Position numbers and translations under genes: made by a program
NCBI GenBank assembly: GCA_039545355.1
Contig: BCJJ01000004.1
Coordinates: 1,010,801 to 1,074,800 of the forward strand
From: Trichosporon coremiiforme
Taxonomy: Eukaryota; Basidiomycota; Tremellomycetes; Trichosporonales; Trichosporonaceae
Length of the DNA stretch: 64,000 nucleotides
Reading direction: 5' to 3'
Shown here: positions 10,908 to 22,215 of the stretch, piece after piece
Position numbering within the stretch: position 1 is the first letter of the stretch
How the letters are laid out: each line of letters begins with the position of its first letter
The notes under the pieces: model-generated
What the model saw: only the letters and a program-made list of their open reading frames with translations
Database searches by the model: none
Told to the model about the DNA's origin: nothing

Positions 10908-13417
10908 ATCGCGACCAGTAGTGAGACCTGCTCAACTACTTGGGGTTGGGGAAGTGTGAGTCGTTGAAAGTAACGTGTGTCGTGTCGTGTGCGGACGTGT
11001 GGTGTCGGAGACAGCGGAAAGGGGGCGTAGTGATAAGCTCAGTCGTGGCCCCGATGTCACCGACCAAATCTTCTTCTCGTAAAGTCGTAGGAAGGGGGTG
11101 TGGTCAAAAGAGAGTGGATGTCGTGAAGGCGGAGAGTGCGTGCCAAGGCCAAGCCTCTGTCTGCACAACTGGTGAATGCACGAAACACTCGAGTGCGTTT
11201 TGGGGAAGTGTGTGCGTCAAATGGGGCGACCACGATTGTGCGTGGGTAGCGTGGTACAGCCTCGAGCCTTTGTCGGTGTCGTTGTCGATACGACGGCGGT
11301 GCGGCGTGGGCGCAATGGTGTTGTGTATTTCGAGGAGAAGGAAGAAATGAATGGAAAAGCGAAACACGGCGCTCAGAAACGGACACGGCCAGCGGTCGTA
11401 TGAGTCACGAGGGGCGGGGTAGGACCTGTTGGACCTGACGTAGAGGGCTCAGCAGGCGGTGTGGAGAGGGTAAGAGTTGAGGGGTGCCCCTAGCCGAATG
11501 GAGAAGAGGAGACCTGTGCATCGCCTCGAACCCTCTTATCGCCATTGCGATGCGTAGCACAGGCAGTTGAAGCGGTATCGGCCAACTCCAATACGACTTG
11601 CAAGCCTGCAAGACCTTTGTTCCTATTCTCGCGTGGGTGACCCTAATCCAAGAGTCCAGGCGTTCTGAAATTGTGCATGACTCTGCTGGGTCTGGCTGAA
11701 TGCTCCTCGGCAGTCTCCGTCGAACGTGAGTTCTGGAGCACTGACATCCTACATCTTCCCCTGAAGCATTCCTTCAGGATGGGGACTACAGCATCCAGGG
11801 GTTGCCACCAGCCAAAGAATTTCAACCTCCTGGTCAGCCAGTACACACTTGACACTCCCGCAACCCCCCTCCCCGCATGCACGACGATGTTCTGGAAGTA
11901 TCCGCGCACTAGACGTCCCAGACATCCGCCGGGCTGTGCTGGTGCTGCCGTGAATAGAGCTTGAACACGCTTGCAAAAGTCTGCGCGTCAAGCTTGCCGG
12001 AGATGCCGGGCTGCCGAACAGTGAACGAAGAGGGGGAGGGCACCGCAGCTGCGGGCGCGGTTCCTGCGTTCCTCGATTGTGCCCTCGTTTGAGGTTGTGC
12101 TTTTTCTGGGTCGCAGCGGCGTACGCGGCGCAAGCCTGCCTGCGGTAACTGGCGTGCACGCCCATGCAGGCCATGCATGGGCTCTCGACGCGTGCGTTTG
12201 GGGGCCAGCGCCCTCTTCCTCAAGCGTGCCATGCTTCTTCTCTTCTCCCACCTTCGCTGACTGCACACTGCGCACATGACTGCACATCACGCACAACGGC
12301 GCACGCCACCGCCCTGCACGCGTTTTGAGCTCTCCTGCAATTCTGCTCGCACAGGATGTGTTGCGGTTTCATCCGCCCAAAGCCGCCGTGGGAACTCTTG
12401 GCTCGCGTGGGGAACCCTGGATTTCTGCTCTCTCAGGACGAACTCAGGATGTTGCCAGGGAGGAGAGACGACCAATAATCTCACGTTGCTCTTGCTTCAT
12501 CGCCGCTCACCGCCCCGCCATCACCGCAACAATGGACACCTTTGGGAGCGCGGAAGCGGGCAGGTTCTATGATTCACGGGCAATCCACAACGTCAAGACT
12601 GACTAGGGACCATTGTTGTTGTGACGTGGCAACGGCGTGCGGCTGGCAGTAAGACCACCTTGACAACTGTGATTGAGCGAATATAGACACAATAGCGCCA
12701 TGGTGAGCAGCTCACGACACTACTGACTAGGCATCCCTCCTCACGCAGTCGTCAATCGCTGGGTCGCCGTCAAACCATCCTGCGGAGTGACTCATCGCCC
12801 ACACCGGCCACACCTTTGGTGTACGTGTCGCGTCCAAACGCGCTTTTGCGCTGCGCGTCGAACTCTACGCCCCGATCACTAAGCTTATCTTCTCCTTTAG
12901 ATCCTATGGACGGCACAGGTCTGATCGGGTCATTCGCAAGATCCCTCACCAAGTGACGCAGCACCACAGCACCGAAAGGTCACCCAAGCACACCTGACGT
13001 AATCTCTCTCGCTGCTGCGGGCGAAAGGGCCTCGGAAGTCTGGGCCCTGGAGCACTCCGGATCTTCGGATCTTCGTCTGCGATCGCAGCGCGCAGCGGAG
13101 TGAAGGACTACTGCGCCCTCTGGAATATGTATGGAATACGAGGAAGACAGCTGTCGTCTACCGCACGTGACCCCTTCTTCACGGTCGCTTCGGGATTCTG
13201 CGCTCCTCCTTCATTCTCCACCGTCAACCAGGCAAGCCCAGGACGATCAGGTTGTCTCCCCAATCCCATCTGTTAGCCGACCGGCCGGCGAACCCCGAGC
13301 CTCGTCGCTGACGTGCTGACGCCAAGCGCAAGTTGTGCTCCTGCTCACTACTAACCTATTCTCATGAATCACATATCTGTACAACGAGTCTTCTCGAACA
13401 CTAATAACAGCATGCAC
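10908..13417. other. Intergenic, no gene resolved
   Basis: About 2.5 kb between the CSC1-type start and the end of the Sur7/PalI-like gene. Short frames occur on both strands but have biased or shadow-like composition and no splice-linked continuation. It probably holds the channel promoter. Confidence 0.4.
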
Positions 13418-14750
13418 CTAATCCCTGCGCTTCTCGAACAGCGCTGGGCTATCCACGCTCGGCAAGCGGCCCAAACTGCTGCGGGACCCGTGCTGACTCC
13501 AACTCACGTCCTTGGCCCGGCCGGCGCCAAGCGCCTCAGGATCGTCACGGAAACAGCACCACTTGGCCGCCGAGAATTGGAACGGAAGGCCGAGAATGAG
13601 CCAGATCTGGCGTCAGTGCTGCGTCGATTCTGCTGCTTTTATGCCCTCTACTGCTGCCGTCGGCTCACTACCTCTGAGAACTGGGAGCGGTCCTCGGAGC
13701 GGTCCTCGGTAACCGCGCAGATCTCACAGATCCCGACCCTCCAAGGCTCAGGCGCTCCGGTGCTCCATGACGTCGAGGCTGGAGGGATTGAAGCCGGGGG
13801 CGTACTCACAGTCCCGGCCAGAGTGAGCCACACGGCATTCCCGTACGTCCCGACGTACTCTCCGCCCGTGAACTCGCGCATCATGTTGCGCACAAAGATG
13901 GCCGTGGCGATGTTGTGTCCCCACGCAATCAGGGACGCAGGGATCGAGAGGATGTAGAAGATGATGGCGGGCTGGGCGTCAGCTTTGCTCTCAAGTAGCT
14001 GGTGCTTCTGGCGCTGCAGTTGTCGGCCAGTGGGCATGTCGCTTCTAGAGGAGAGGGGGGCAACAGACAGGGAGGCTGGAACGGAGGGACTCACGATCCG
14101 GAACACGCGCATGTTGATCATCCACCTGATTGTCCAGAGACTGGAGCTCAGTCCAACGAACACGAGCACGACGACGTCCGAGATCAAGCCACGGGAGAGT
14201 TTCAGCAACTTAAACTGCACGCGGGAGGGGAAGACGTGGCCGCCCAGTCGGGCCGTGTCGAGCGTCCATCCCAACTTGCGCGAGGTGCACATGTACGGAA
14301 AGCTGGTGTCAGCTAGCATCCAGCATCAAAGCTGGCAACGCGCTCGCCGTGTCCAGTCGATCACTGTCTTGCCTCGTCGTTCGCGATGTACTGTGCGCCG
14401 CTCTGGGGCGCCGCACTCTCGACTGAAGATTCCGGTGTCATGATAGATGGGTGGTGAGGAAAGAAGGAGCTCAGACTCACCCCCGATGCGCCCACCAGCA
14501 CGCTCCAAAGAGTCCAAAATCGACCACCTTGTCCCCCTCGGCGGTGCGGACGTTGGCGAAACACACCGTCTTCTTGATCGGCGCGGAGAGCACGGAGATG
14601 AAGAAAAACGTGCACCCGATCACTGGGGTTAGCTTGCTGTGGCTGAGCCGAGAAGCTCGTGAGAGGTGATTGGGACGTACACGCGACACCGGAGGCGATG
14701 AGCGCCGACATGGGTCGGCGGCCCATGGTGATGGAGGGGCGGCGGGCCAT
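13418..14750 (-). CDS. Sur7/PalI-type four-TM membrane protein
   Basis: Rebuilt from five exons: 14750-14681, 14622-14481, 14302-14095, 13971-13810 and 13606-13418; 256 aa. Phases match at every junction. TM1 is ALIASGVALIGCTFFFISVLSAPI; then FGLFGACW..CTSRKLGWTLD, the GxFGxC..CsxxxlGY signature of the Sur7/PalI family; TM2 LISDVVVLVFVGLSSSLW; TM3 IIFYILSIPASLIAWG; TM4 is completed only by splicing (VWLTLAGT to IWLILGLPF). A short Ser/Arg tail follows. Family members act in ambient-pH signalling (PalI/Rim9) or at eisosomes (Sur7); which applies is unknown. Introns of 178, 123 and 203 nt are long for this window; the 123-nt one is a multiple of three and could be retained. Confidence 0.6.
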
Positions 14751-14879
14751 CGTGAGTTGAGGTGAGTGATAGCTGGGAGGGAGGGAGGGATACGATGAGG
14801 AATGGGGGGAAGGGGAGAAGATAGGCGGGGAGAGGGGGAAGGGGGAAAAAGGTAGGAGAGTCGTTGTCAGTTGAGAACG

Positions 14880-15900
14880 AGGGTATATCGACTCCTGTCT
14901 TGAAAAGGGTGAGCATGCTGGGGACTGCAATGAGGACGGCATCGTCGTGGGGGAGCCGACGGCAGGCGTTGTGTGTAGCGAGTACGTGACGGCGCAGTCG
15001 TGCCCCAGCGCTCTGTGAGGCATGGACCGCAGTGTCACCCTCCACACTTGAGGTCATGAAGTCGTCATTCGTCTCGGACGACTGGAAGGCTTGATACACA
15101 TTGACGGCGGTCTTGGACTGACTCGCATCCGGGCGCCACGGACAAGATGACCTATGCTCATGACCTATGCTATCCCGAACACAGCCTCGGGCGCTGGCTT
15201 GTTCGTCCCAGGCGTTCTCCAGGCGGTCGATCGTGACCATGAGTGGTCAGTCTCCGTCAGTGTCTCTCACTCGGATAGCTTTCTCTTCCCCACAATTTCG
15301 GTCGAAGGGGAGGTCAGCAAGGTGGATTGTCCGCCTTGGCCGTGGAAGATGTGCTGGAGTGGGCGCAGTGACCAGCGGTCTTCAGCAGATGCACGTCTCA
15401 TTCCCTTTTCAACGCTCTTCGTCGAACACAGAGTTCGGCAGAAGAACAAGCACGTTGCGGAGACATTCCAACGGAATCTTGTCCGTGCGGCCTTGAAGTC
15501 GTTGTTTCAGTGAAGTTGCGGGAGGTTGTGTGCGACAGTAGTTCGGGTGGACATGAGAGTATGACGAGCCAGTGTTCCAGCAAACAGGACTCCGATACCG
15601 GCCCCGCCCTCTCTTCTTCAGTGTGTTCGATTGCGTGCTCGCGTGTTGAGGAGAGATACCAGCTTCAGCGGGAGGACATTCGGAAGACCTCAAGGACGAG
15701 TGATAGTGCCTCGGGAGATAGCAAGCGGACGGGGGCGGACGAGATATCCGGCCCACCCCCCACTGTGAACAAGGCAGTTCCCCGGATTTGTGAGCAGATG
15801 GTATCCCCTTCCTCTCCACAGCGTGAGCCATGAGGCTGCGCCACAGCGCCTCCTCGGCCATTACACCCTGCACCTTGTGTATTGTATTGCGCATGTCCAT
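14880..15900 (-). other. Coding-like segments, gene not resolved
   Basis: On the minus strand 15240-14900 carries an open frame starting MVTIDRLENAWDEQ with a middle of ordinary composition (VYQAFQSSETNDDF, PHDDAVLIAVPSML). A second frame, 15900-15409, starts MDMRNTIHKVQGVMAEEALW. Both read like protein, but I could not link them by splice sites or name a family, and the first runs into the pyrimidine-rich leader of the Sur7/PalI-like gene. This could be an upstream gene, exons of one, or chance. Confidence 0.25.
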
Positions 15901-17841
15901 TGCCAGGCGTGCAGTGCCGACAGATACAGGTACACGACGCGCCGTACACTCCGTCGGGAGGCCTTACTAGCAAGGCACATGCCTGGGTCTGGAGGGGATC
16001 GTTGTGCTCTACTCGGGCTGGGCGGGGACAGCGCATTGTGGCATCGGGCGGGTGCCGGTCTCGCTCACCACAGAGCACTCGTTCGGAGACGAAACTCGAC
16101 AAAGCACAGCTATGCAGAAGAGCCCTGGCCTAGTCTCACGCTGTAACTTGGGCAAACGCCACGGCGCCGGCAGCTCGGCTTGGCGCGTTGGGCGGCAGAC
16201 TGCTGTCCGAAGTCTCGGGCTACTGGACTGACCTCTTTCCGAAAGCTCGCGTGTGCCGAAGTAAAGCAAGCGCACTTTGATGCGCCCCTCAGATTCCGGA
16301 AGAGTGGAAGCGCATGCCTGCTGCGGGAACGAGGGCAGGCATGGCGGCTCCTCCGCGATCGTCCGCGTTCTCTGCCTTCTCCAGTGTCCAGATGCGGAAA
16401 GGAAGCACCGCTCCACCACACAAGCCCAGGTCCTATCTCGTTGTTTGTTTGCGCAGATCACTCCACGTGTCTGAGATATTGCACGTGATGCACACAGAAG
16501 ACGGGGTGTCGGTTACCGCCGCCAACCGCTGAGCTGACGTCACCCCAGCACCGGCAGACCCGGAGAGTCGTGCCGGTGTCTCACCCATTCACCCAGCCCT
16601 CTAGTGCTCGGAGCCGCCTGCGGGCAATGCGAAAGTCACCGCCTACCTCCCCCTCCCGCTGCGGAGATCTAGGCAAGGTGGGGGAGATCGCCGAGCTACT
16701 ATCGCGTTATCTACCTCTCTCCGCGGTTCTCGCACCTATCTCCCTCATGCCCAGATCACGACCGAACTTGCAATCGCAAGTTGGTCGAATCGAGAGCAGA
16801 GCTAGCAGAGAGGGGGTGGGAGGAGGACGAGTAAAAATAGGCCAAGATTCTCCGTTCGTAAAAATAGAGTAACAGCACGGACCTCCCCTCGACACATGGG
16901 GAAGCCTCTGCACTAGCGCAGCCGAACACGGCGAAACCCGTCGCCTCGAGCGCATCCCATGGCCTTGGCGTACGGCGCTTTGGCTGACGGCGCGAGGCGC
17001 TGTGGGCGCGTTTCACCTTGCTCTCGGACATCCTGTGCTGCTGTGGCGTAGAGTCGGAGGAACGGACTAGCTCGCGCCAGGCTCACGGTGAGCTGAATCA
17101 GCGAGGCATGCTGACGCTCGTGCTGCTCGTGCACTCCGAGCGAGGCCAGTGGGCCATCAGTCAATCCTCCGGAGCCTGCTGGGTTTGCTAGCCGCCGGTT
17201 CGAGTGTGGCAGAGACACGCAGACTGTGGACTCGAGCTCGGCCAGCTCGGTTTCATGGTGTTAGAGCGACTTGATCGCCGCACCGAGTCGTGATCTCGTC
17301 AGCGACCTGCGGCAAGGCGAGACCATGCACCGAGGTCGACAGTGCACCGAGCTCAGACGTGTGCACCGAGTTACGCGCCGCAGTGGACGACGTCGCACGG
17401 CGTCGCACAGTGGTTAGCTCCGGCCGTCCTGCCGTACCGACTGCGCACGCCAAGGCCTCTGGCAAAGCCGTTGGCACCGCCGGCGACAGCGTCGGCGACG
17501 CAAGGTGTGCCTCATCATGTGCTCGTGTGCGCCGCAGTAGCCGCAGCGAGCCAAGCAGTTCCGACACCCCGACTAGAGCCGTGCCACAGTTGGGGTCCGT
17601 CTGCGGAGGTGCCGCAGGTGGCCGCCGTCGATCACCGGCGAGTTAATCTGGCGCCGCCCGTCTACGGCCTTATGGCCTGCTCGCCTGCACAGTCGTCTAT
17701 TCCCAGTCGCCGTTGAAGGTTTGTCACGGTACCGATCATGCCAGGTCATGTTACTCCCCATCTGCCTCGTTCCGAGTGAGGAACAGAGAGGAACGGCGAT
17801 AAGGAACGGCGGAGACTCCCACGCTCATTTGGATGCAAGTT

Positions 17842-17859
17842 GGGCCGGTATACCGGCCC
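17842..17859. repeat. 18-bp perfect palindrome
   Basis: GGGCCGGTATACCGGCCC reads the same on both strands. It could be a dimeric regulator site, but no gene is close. Confidence 0.6.
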
Positions 17860-18238
17860 GATACTAGATCGCGGGGTGTCGTTAGAGTAACGGGTGTCCG
17901 ATTGCGGACACACTATGAACACTGTGCACATGATGGCACAGGAGTACGAGCTTCCGTACGGTCATGCGTAACGTCGTTTACGAACGTACGAACGATGAGC
18001 TACGAGTGTGGTCCGCATGGCAGCACGAGATCTCGAAACCAAGCCTGGACCCGTGGATTGCGGCCCGCTGGAATCTCGCTAGCGATCGCTCTCCAGCCGC
18101 ACCAGTGGCTCGCACTGCGGCCTGGGTCGTGCTTCGTGGTTCACACGCAGATCACTCGATAACGTTGGCGTTACGCCCTGATCATCTGCACTGCGCCTCT
18201 CTGCGATCACCGGGGCATCACGTTAAGGAGCTCCAGCT

Positions 18239-18360
18239 CCTTCTCCAGATCATCTCAGGCTAGCTCAGGCTGCGTCTCCACGTCTCCAGCTTGCTCCAGA
18301 CCGACTCCGGATTTTCTCCAGACCCGTCTCCGGACTGACTCCAGACTTGACTCCAGACTT
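18239..18360 (+). repeat. Imperfect CTCCAG-rich repeats
   Basis: CTCCAG/CTCCAGAC units recur at irregular spacing over about 120 bases. They look like a decayed short-period repeat. Confidence 0.45.
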
Positions 18361-19131
18361 TGTGGGGACGCTGGCGTGGGGGCACGCCCGGCCTGGAGCA
18401 GCCTGGAGACCGGGGCGAGATTTGCGAGACGATACGCGAGCCAAAACAAGCGGTCGAGCGACCGGCTAGAAAACTAAGCTCTGCAAGATCCGAGGATGTG
18501 CAGACGTATGCGGCGCAGTCTTTTCCTCCAGGCAAGCGCTGTGCCCCGCCTGCCCCGCCGGGAACCTGTGGGCACCTGACATGTTCCGAGGGAATGTGAG
18601 TGGGGTGCGGGGCCGGCCGGGGCGAGAGTGCATCCCTTAAGCGCCGAACTGCCAATGAGAGGCTGGAACGGAGATGCTGCGTCGCACGCCGAAGAGGGGG
18701 GAGAGGAACGAGAGGAACGCGACAGGGTTCGACCGACCACCCAGGCAGCAAGCGTTATGTAAGCGAGCAGCAGCACTGTGCCAGCTGTGCAGCTTGTGCT
18801 GGCAAACAGGCGGCAAGACAGCGGTATACCTGTGCAGATTGCCGTGGATAATCCGCCGGATCGCGCCCAGCGGATCGCAGCGGATCGCCCTGATGAGTGG
18901 TTGTTTCGAAAAAGTGGTCCCGCGTCAGCCAGAGTCAAAGAGTCAGGATCAGGTCCCAAGCCCAGAGTCAGCCAGATTATCATCCCCCCCAAGTAAGCGC
19001 TCGGCACGTCTCTGCTCTTACCCCTTGCCCCTGTGCCCAGACCTACCCAGGTTTCTTGGAATACATCGCTACGCCGTACTCGGCGGGTATCGATGGAATG
19101 TCGCACGTACGAGATTACCGCACCTGGCCTG

Positions 19132-19171
19132 GTCTCGTCTCGTCTCGTCTCGTCTCATCCTTTTTTTTTTT
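19132..19171 (+). repeat. (TCTCG)n microsatellite with T11
   Basis: About five TCTCG copies followed by a run of 11 T. Confidence 0.7.
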
Positions 19172-20280
19172 GCGCAGCTGCTTGTCGTTGGACCGAGCAA
19201 GCCAGGCGCTGATAGCGATGCAGACAGGATCTATGCATGCGTCCTCTCCCCCACCTGCCACCTGCCGCCGCCGCCTGCGACGCCTTTCCTGTTTGTCCGT
19301 CAGACGAGCATATCTCGAATCGTCCTGGGAGTCGAGTTAGTCCGCCGATGGAAAGAGCGGAGTGTTGGCTGATTGGCAGCAAGCAAGCCATGTCGTAACG
19401 AATGAAGAGTGGCTGCTGGTCCTCGCCGGATAAGAGATCTGCCGGGCCCCGTTTCCCGCTGAGCCATCCTGTTGGCAGCCGGAAGCGACGACTCAGCGTT
19501 CGCGGGGCCAGATGCGCAGACGGTTGGGTGTTCAGGTACACGATGGTTGCCGTCCGTTGCCGTGGTGTCGTTGGCTGGGGCAGGTCGTCCGACCGGGGAC
19601 GCCGGGGACTTGGGGCCAAGGTTTGGGCAGGTGTCCAGGAGTATTGCCAGGTGTGCCGTGCCGAGCGCACCAGTGGGAGCAGGTGGCCAGGTGGGCCAAG
19701 GCGTGGGGGCTGCGGGATCTAAAGGCGAGGACGCAAGTCAGCGCTAACTTGAAATCTGACTGGACACACTGATCCTTCCCTGGGTTCCTGACAATGTCCA
19801 AGGGGATCCAAGGGACCGCAAGGGATGGGCGCGGGGCTGCCCCCCTCCAAAGACATTAAGGGGCACGTGAGGGGTCCCGCCCTGAGCCGAAGGCGCCGCT
19901 CATCCAATACCGTATTCCACCCCTCTCATACTGGCAATCTGGCAAAAGGGCGCGGCAATTGCTCAGCTCAGAGTGGGTGTTGCTGAGGACACTGCATCAA
20001 AGCAGAGGACCAGTCTGACCTTCCCCGGATGCGATGCGCGATCAGAGCCCCAGCATCTCCTTGCTCCCCTCCCGACAGACCGACCGATGAACCGACGCCT
20101 CCTCTCTCTCGCTCCTCGAGACGCTAGCCACCACCACTACTTAAAAAGCCTGGCTGGGGATCCACTGTGGGACCCCCTCATCTTGCTTTCCTCCTCTCTC
20201 TTTCTAACGCCTACCCCAGCTTAAACAGCTACCCTTTCCGCCAAGTAGCTCACACCCCCCTCCCCCCTCCCCCGCCCAGC

Positions 20281-22215
20281 ATGGCCTACAATAATCAGCA
20301 CCTCAACGGTGCTCCCTACGGAGAGGAGCCGTCACCGACCGGCGTGTACGACGAGAAGATCCACGCCGTCGAGTCTGAAAAGGGAGGCTTCCACAGCGAG
20401 AAGGACCTCGAGGCTGGCGCATCAAGACCGGCCCACTACCGCGGCAAGACCAACGAGTACACGGTCGAGATCGCCCCCGCCGGCCAGGAGCAGCATGTCC
20501 ACGACGCCGTCTTCGGTGACATGGAGAACGGCCCCAACTACCGTGCTGTGAGTACTACTAGTCGGGTGACGCTCGCTACGGGCGTCGCGCGGTCGCGGTG
20601 ATCCAGGCGCTGACAGAAACAGGTCGGCCGAGGTGGTGCCTACGTGCTCATGACCAAGGCCAACATTGGTCTCGGTGTGCTCTCCATTCCCTTCGTCTTC
20701 ATGGAGGTCGGCATGGTCCCCGGTGTCATCCTCCTCCTCGTTCTCGCTCTGATTGTTATGTGTAAGTGGCTTACGCTATTGGAAGCTTTTTTTTGCGCTT
20801 CGGCGGCTGGGGGCGGGCAGAAACGCCTCGTTTTCGGTTCAATGGCTGACGACACAGACTGCGCCTGCCAGATTGGTGACTTCAAGATGAACCACCCTGA
20901 GACCTACAACGTCTCTGACGCTGGCCGAATTGTCGGCGGTGTGTGAGTGCCCCACCCCTCCCCCCGATCCACCGATGCTCCAACCTCCCCGTACATCGCC
21001 CGACTTGGCTGTCGTCACTTTCGCGTGCGACCCCCCCCACCAAGTTGGCTCGTGGCGAAAGAGGGGAGTGTGCCCCGTGATGCGCTGATCGGCGCCACCG
21101 CCGCTCGCCATCAGCCACCCGGTCATCACTCATCATCCGTGCGTGAGCAGTGCGCTGACCCATGCAGTATCGGCGACTGGTACTTCTCCATCGCTTTCGT
21201 TCTTTTCATGATCTTCGTCTCGGCTTCTGGTATCGTCGGTGTCTCGACTGCGCTCAATGCCGTCGCCGCCGAGCACCGTATCTGTACCGCTGCCTTCGTC
21301 GCCATTGCTGCCGTCTGCGGCTTCCTCATGTGCTCGATCCGCACGCTCGGCAAGATCTCGTGGCTCGGATGGGTCGGTCTCGTCTCCATCATGGCCGCCA
21401 TTCTCACCCTTACCATTGCCGTCGGTGTCCAGGACCGCCCCGCCAAGGCCATCGAGCAGGGCTACGTGACCGGCCCTTGGCCCAAGGATCTCAAGATTAC
21501 CAACAAGGCCACCCTCGCCGAGGCCATGACTGCCATCAACTCGATCCTCTTTGCCTACGCTGCCACCCCCACCTACTTTGGTATCGTCTCTGAGATGCGC
21601 GACCCCCGTGTTTACAAGTCGACCATGTGCTTCTCTATGGTCTGCCTGTGGGCCGTCTACTCGACCATTGGCATTGTCGTCTACTACTACTGTGGCCAGT
21701 TCGTCTCCTCGCCCGCTCTCGGCTCGGCCGGTGGAACGATGAAGCGCGTCTGCTACGGTATTGCCATCCCCGCCCTTCTCGTCACGCTCTGCATCTACTC
21801 GCACCTGGCTGCCAAGTTCTTCTTTGTGCGCATCCTCAAGGGTTCGAAGCACCTCACCGACGGCGGCAAGGTGCACTGGATCACCTGGCTCTCGTGCTGC
21901 TTCGGTGCCATTGTCATCGAGTACATCATTGCCTCTGCCATTCCCATCTTCGGCAACCTCATCTCGCTCATCGGAGCCCTCATCGGCCCCTCGGTCACCA
22001 TCATCCCCTACACTCTCATGTGGTGGAACGACAAGTGGCGCTACGAGTCGCCCATGGACCGCACGATGTGGGTCAAGCTCCGCTTCGCGTGGAACATTCT
22101 CCTCTTCTTCATTGGTCTCTACATCACCGGTGCCGGAACCTACGCCGCCATTGTTACTATCATCGACGACCCGAACCGCACCTCTCCCTGGTCGTGCGCC
22201 GACAACAGTGTCTAA
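20281..22215 (+). CDS. AAAP-family amino-acid permease
   Basis: Four exons, 20281-20547, 20623-20761, 20858-20942 and 21168-22215; 512 aa. After an acidic cytosolic N-terminus of about 85 residues, the fold begins with GRGGAYVLMTKANIGLGVLSIP, the TM1 signature of the amino-acid/auxin permease family (it mirrors the fungal Mtr-type neutral amino-acid permeases). About ten further TM helices follow; AINSILFAYAATPTYFGIVSEM and the YCGQFVSSPALGS loop are typical. It should carry neutral or aromatic amino acids with protons across the plasma membrane. Introns are 75, 96 and 225 nt with GCTGAC branch sites; the third is unusually long here. Splice phases are fully consistent. A C-rich leader precedes the ATG. 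Confidence 0.9.

Larger units (their letters stand above)
15901..20280. other. Gene-poor intergenic region
   Basis: About 4.4 kb upstream of the permease with no supportable gene. It holds a pentamer tract, a CTCCAG-rich imperfect repeat, an 18-bp perfect palindrome and, just before the permease, a C/T-rich leader. Confidence 0.45.

Noticed and set aside
18721..18745. Possible tRNA T-arm (GGGTTCGACCGACC)
   Set aside because: No matching stem, acceptor or anticodon arm around it.
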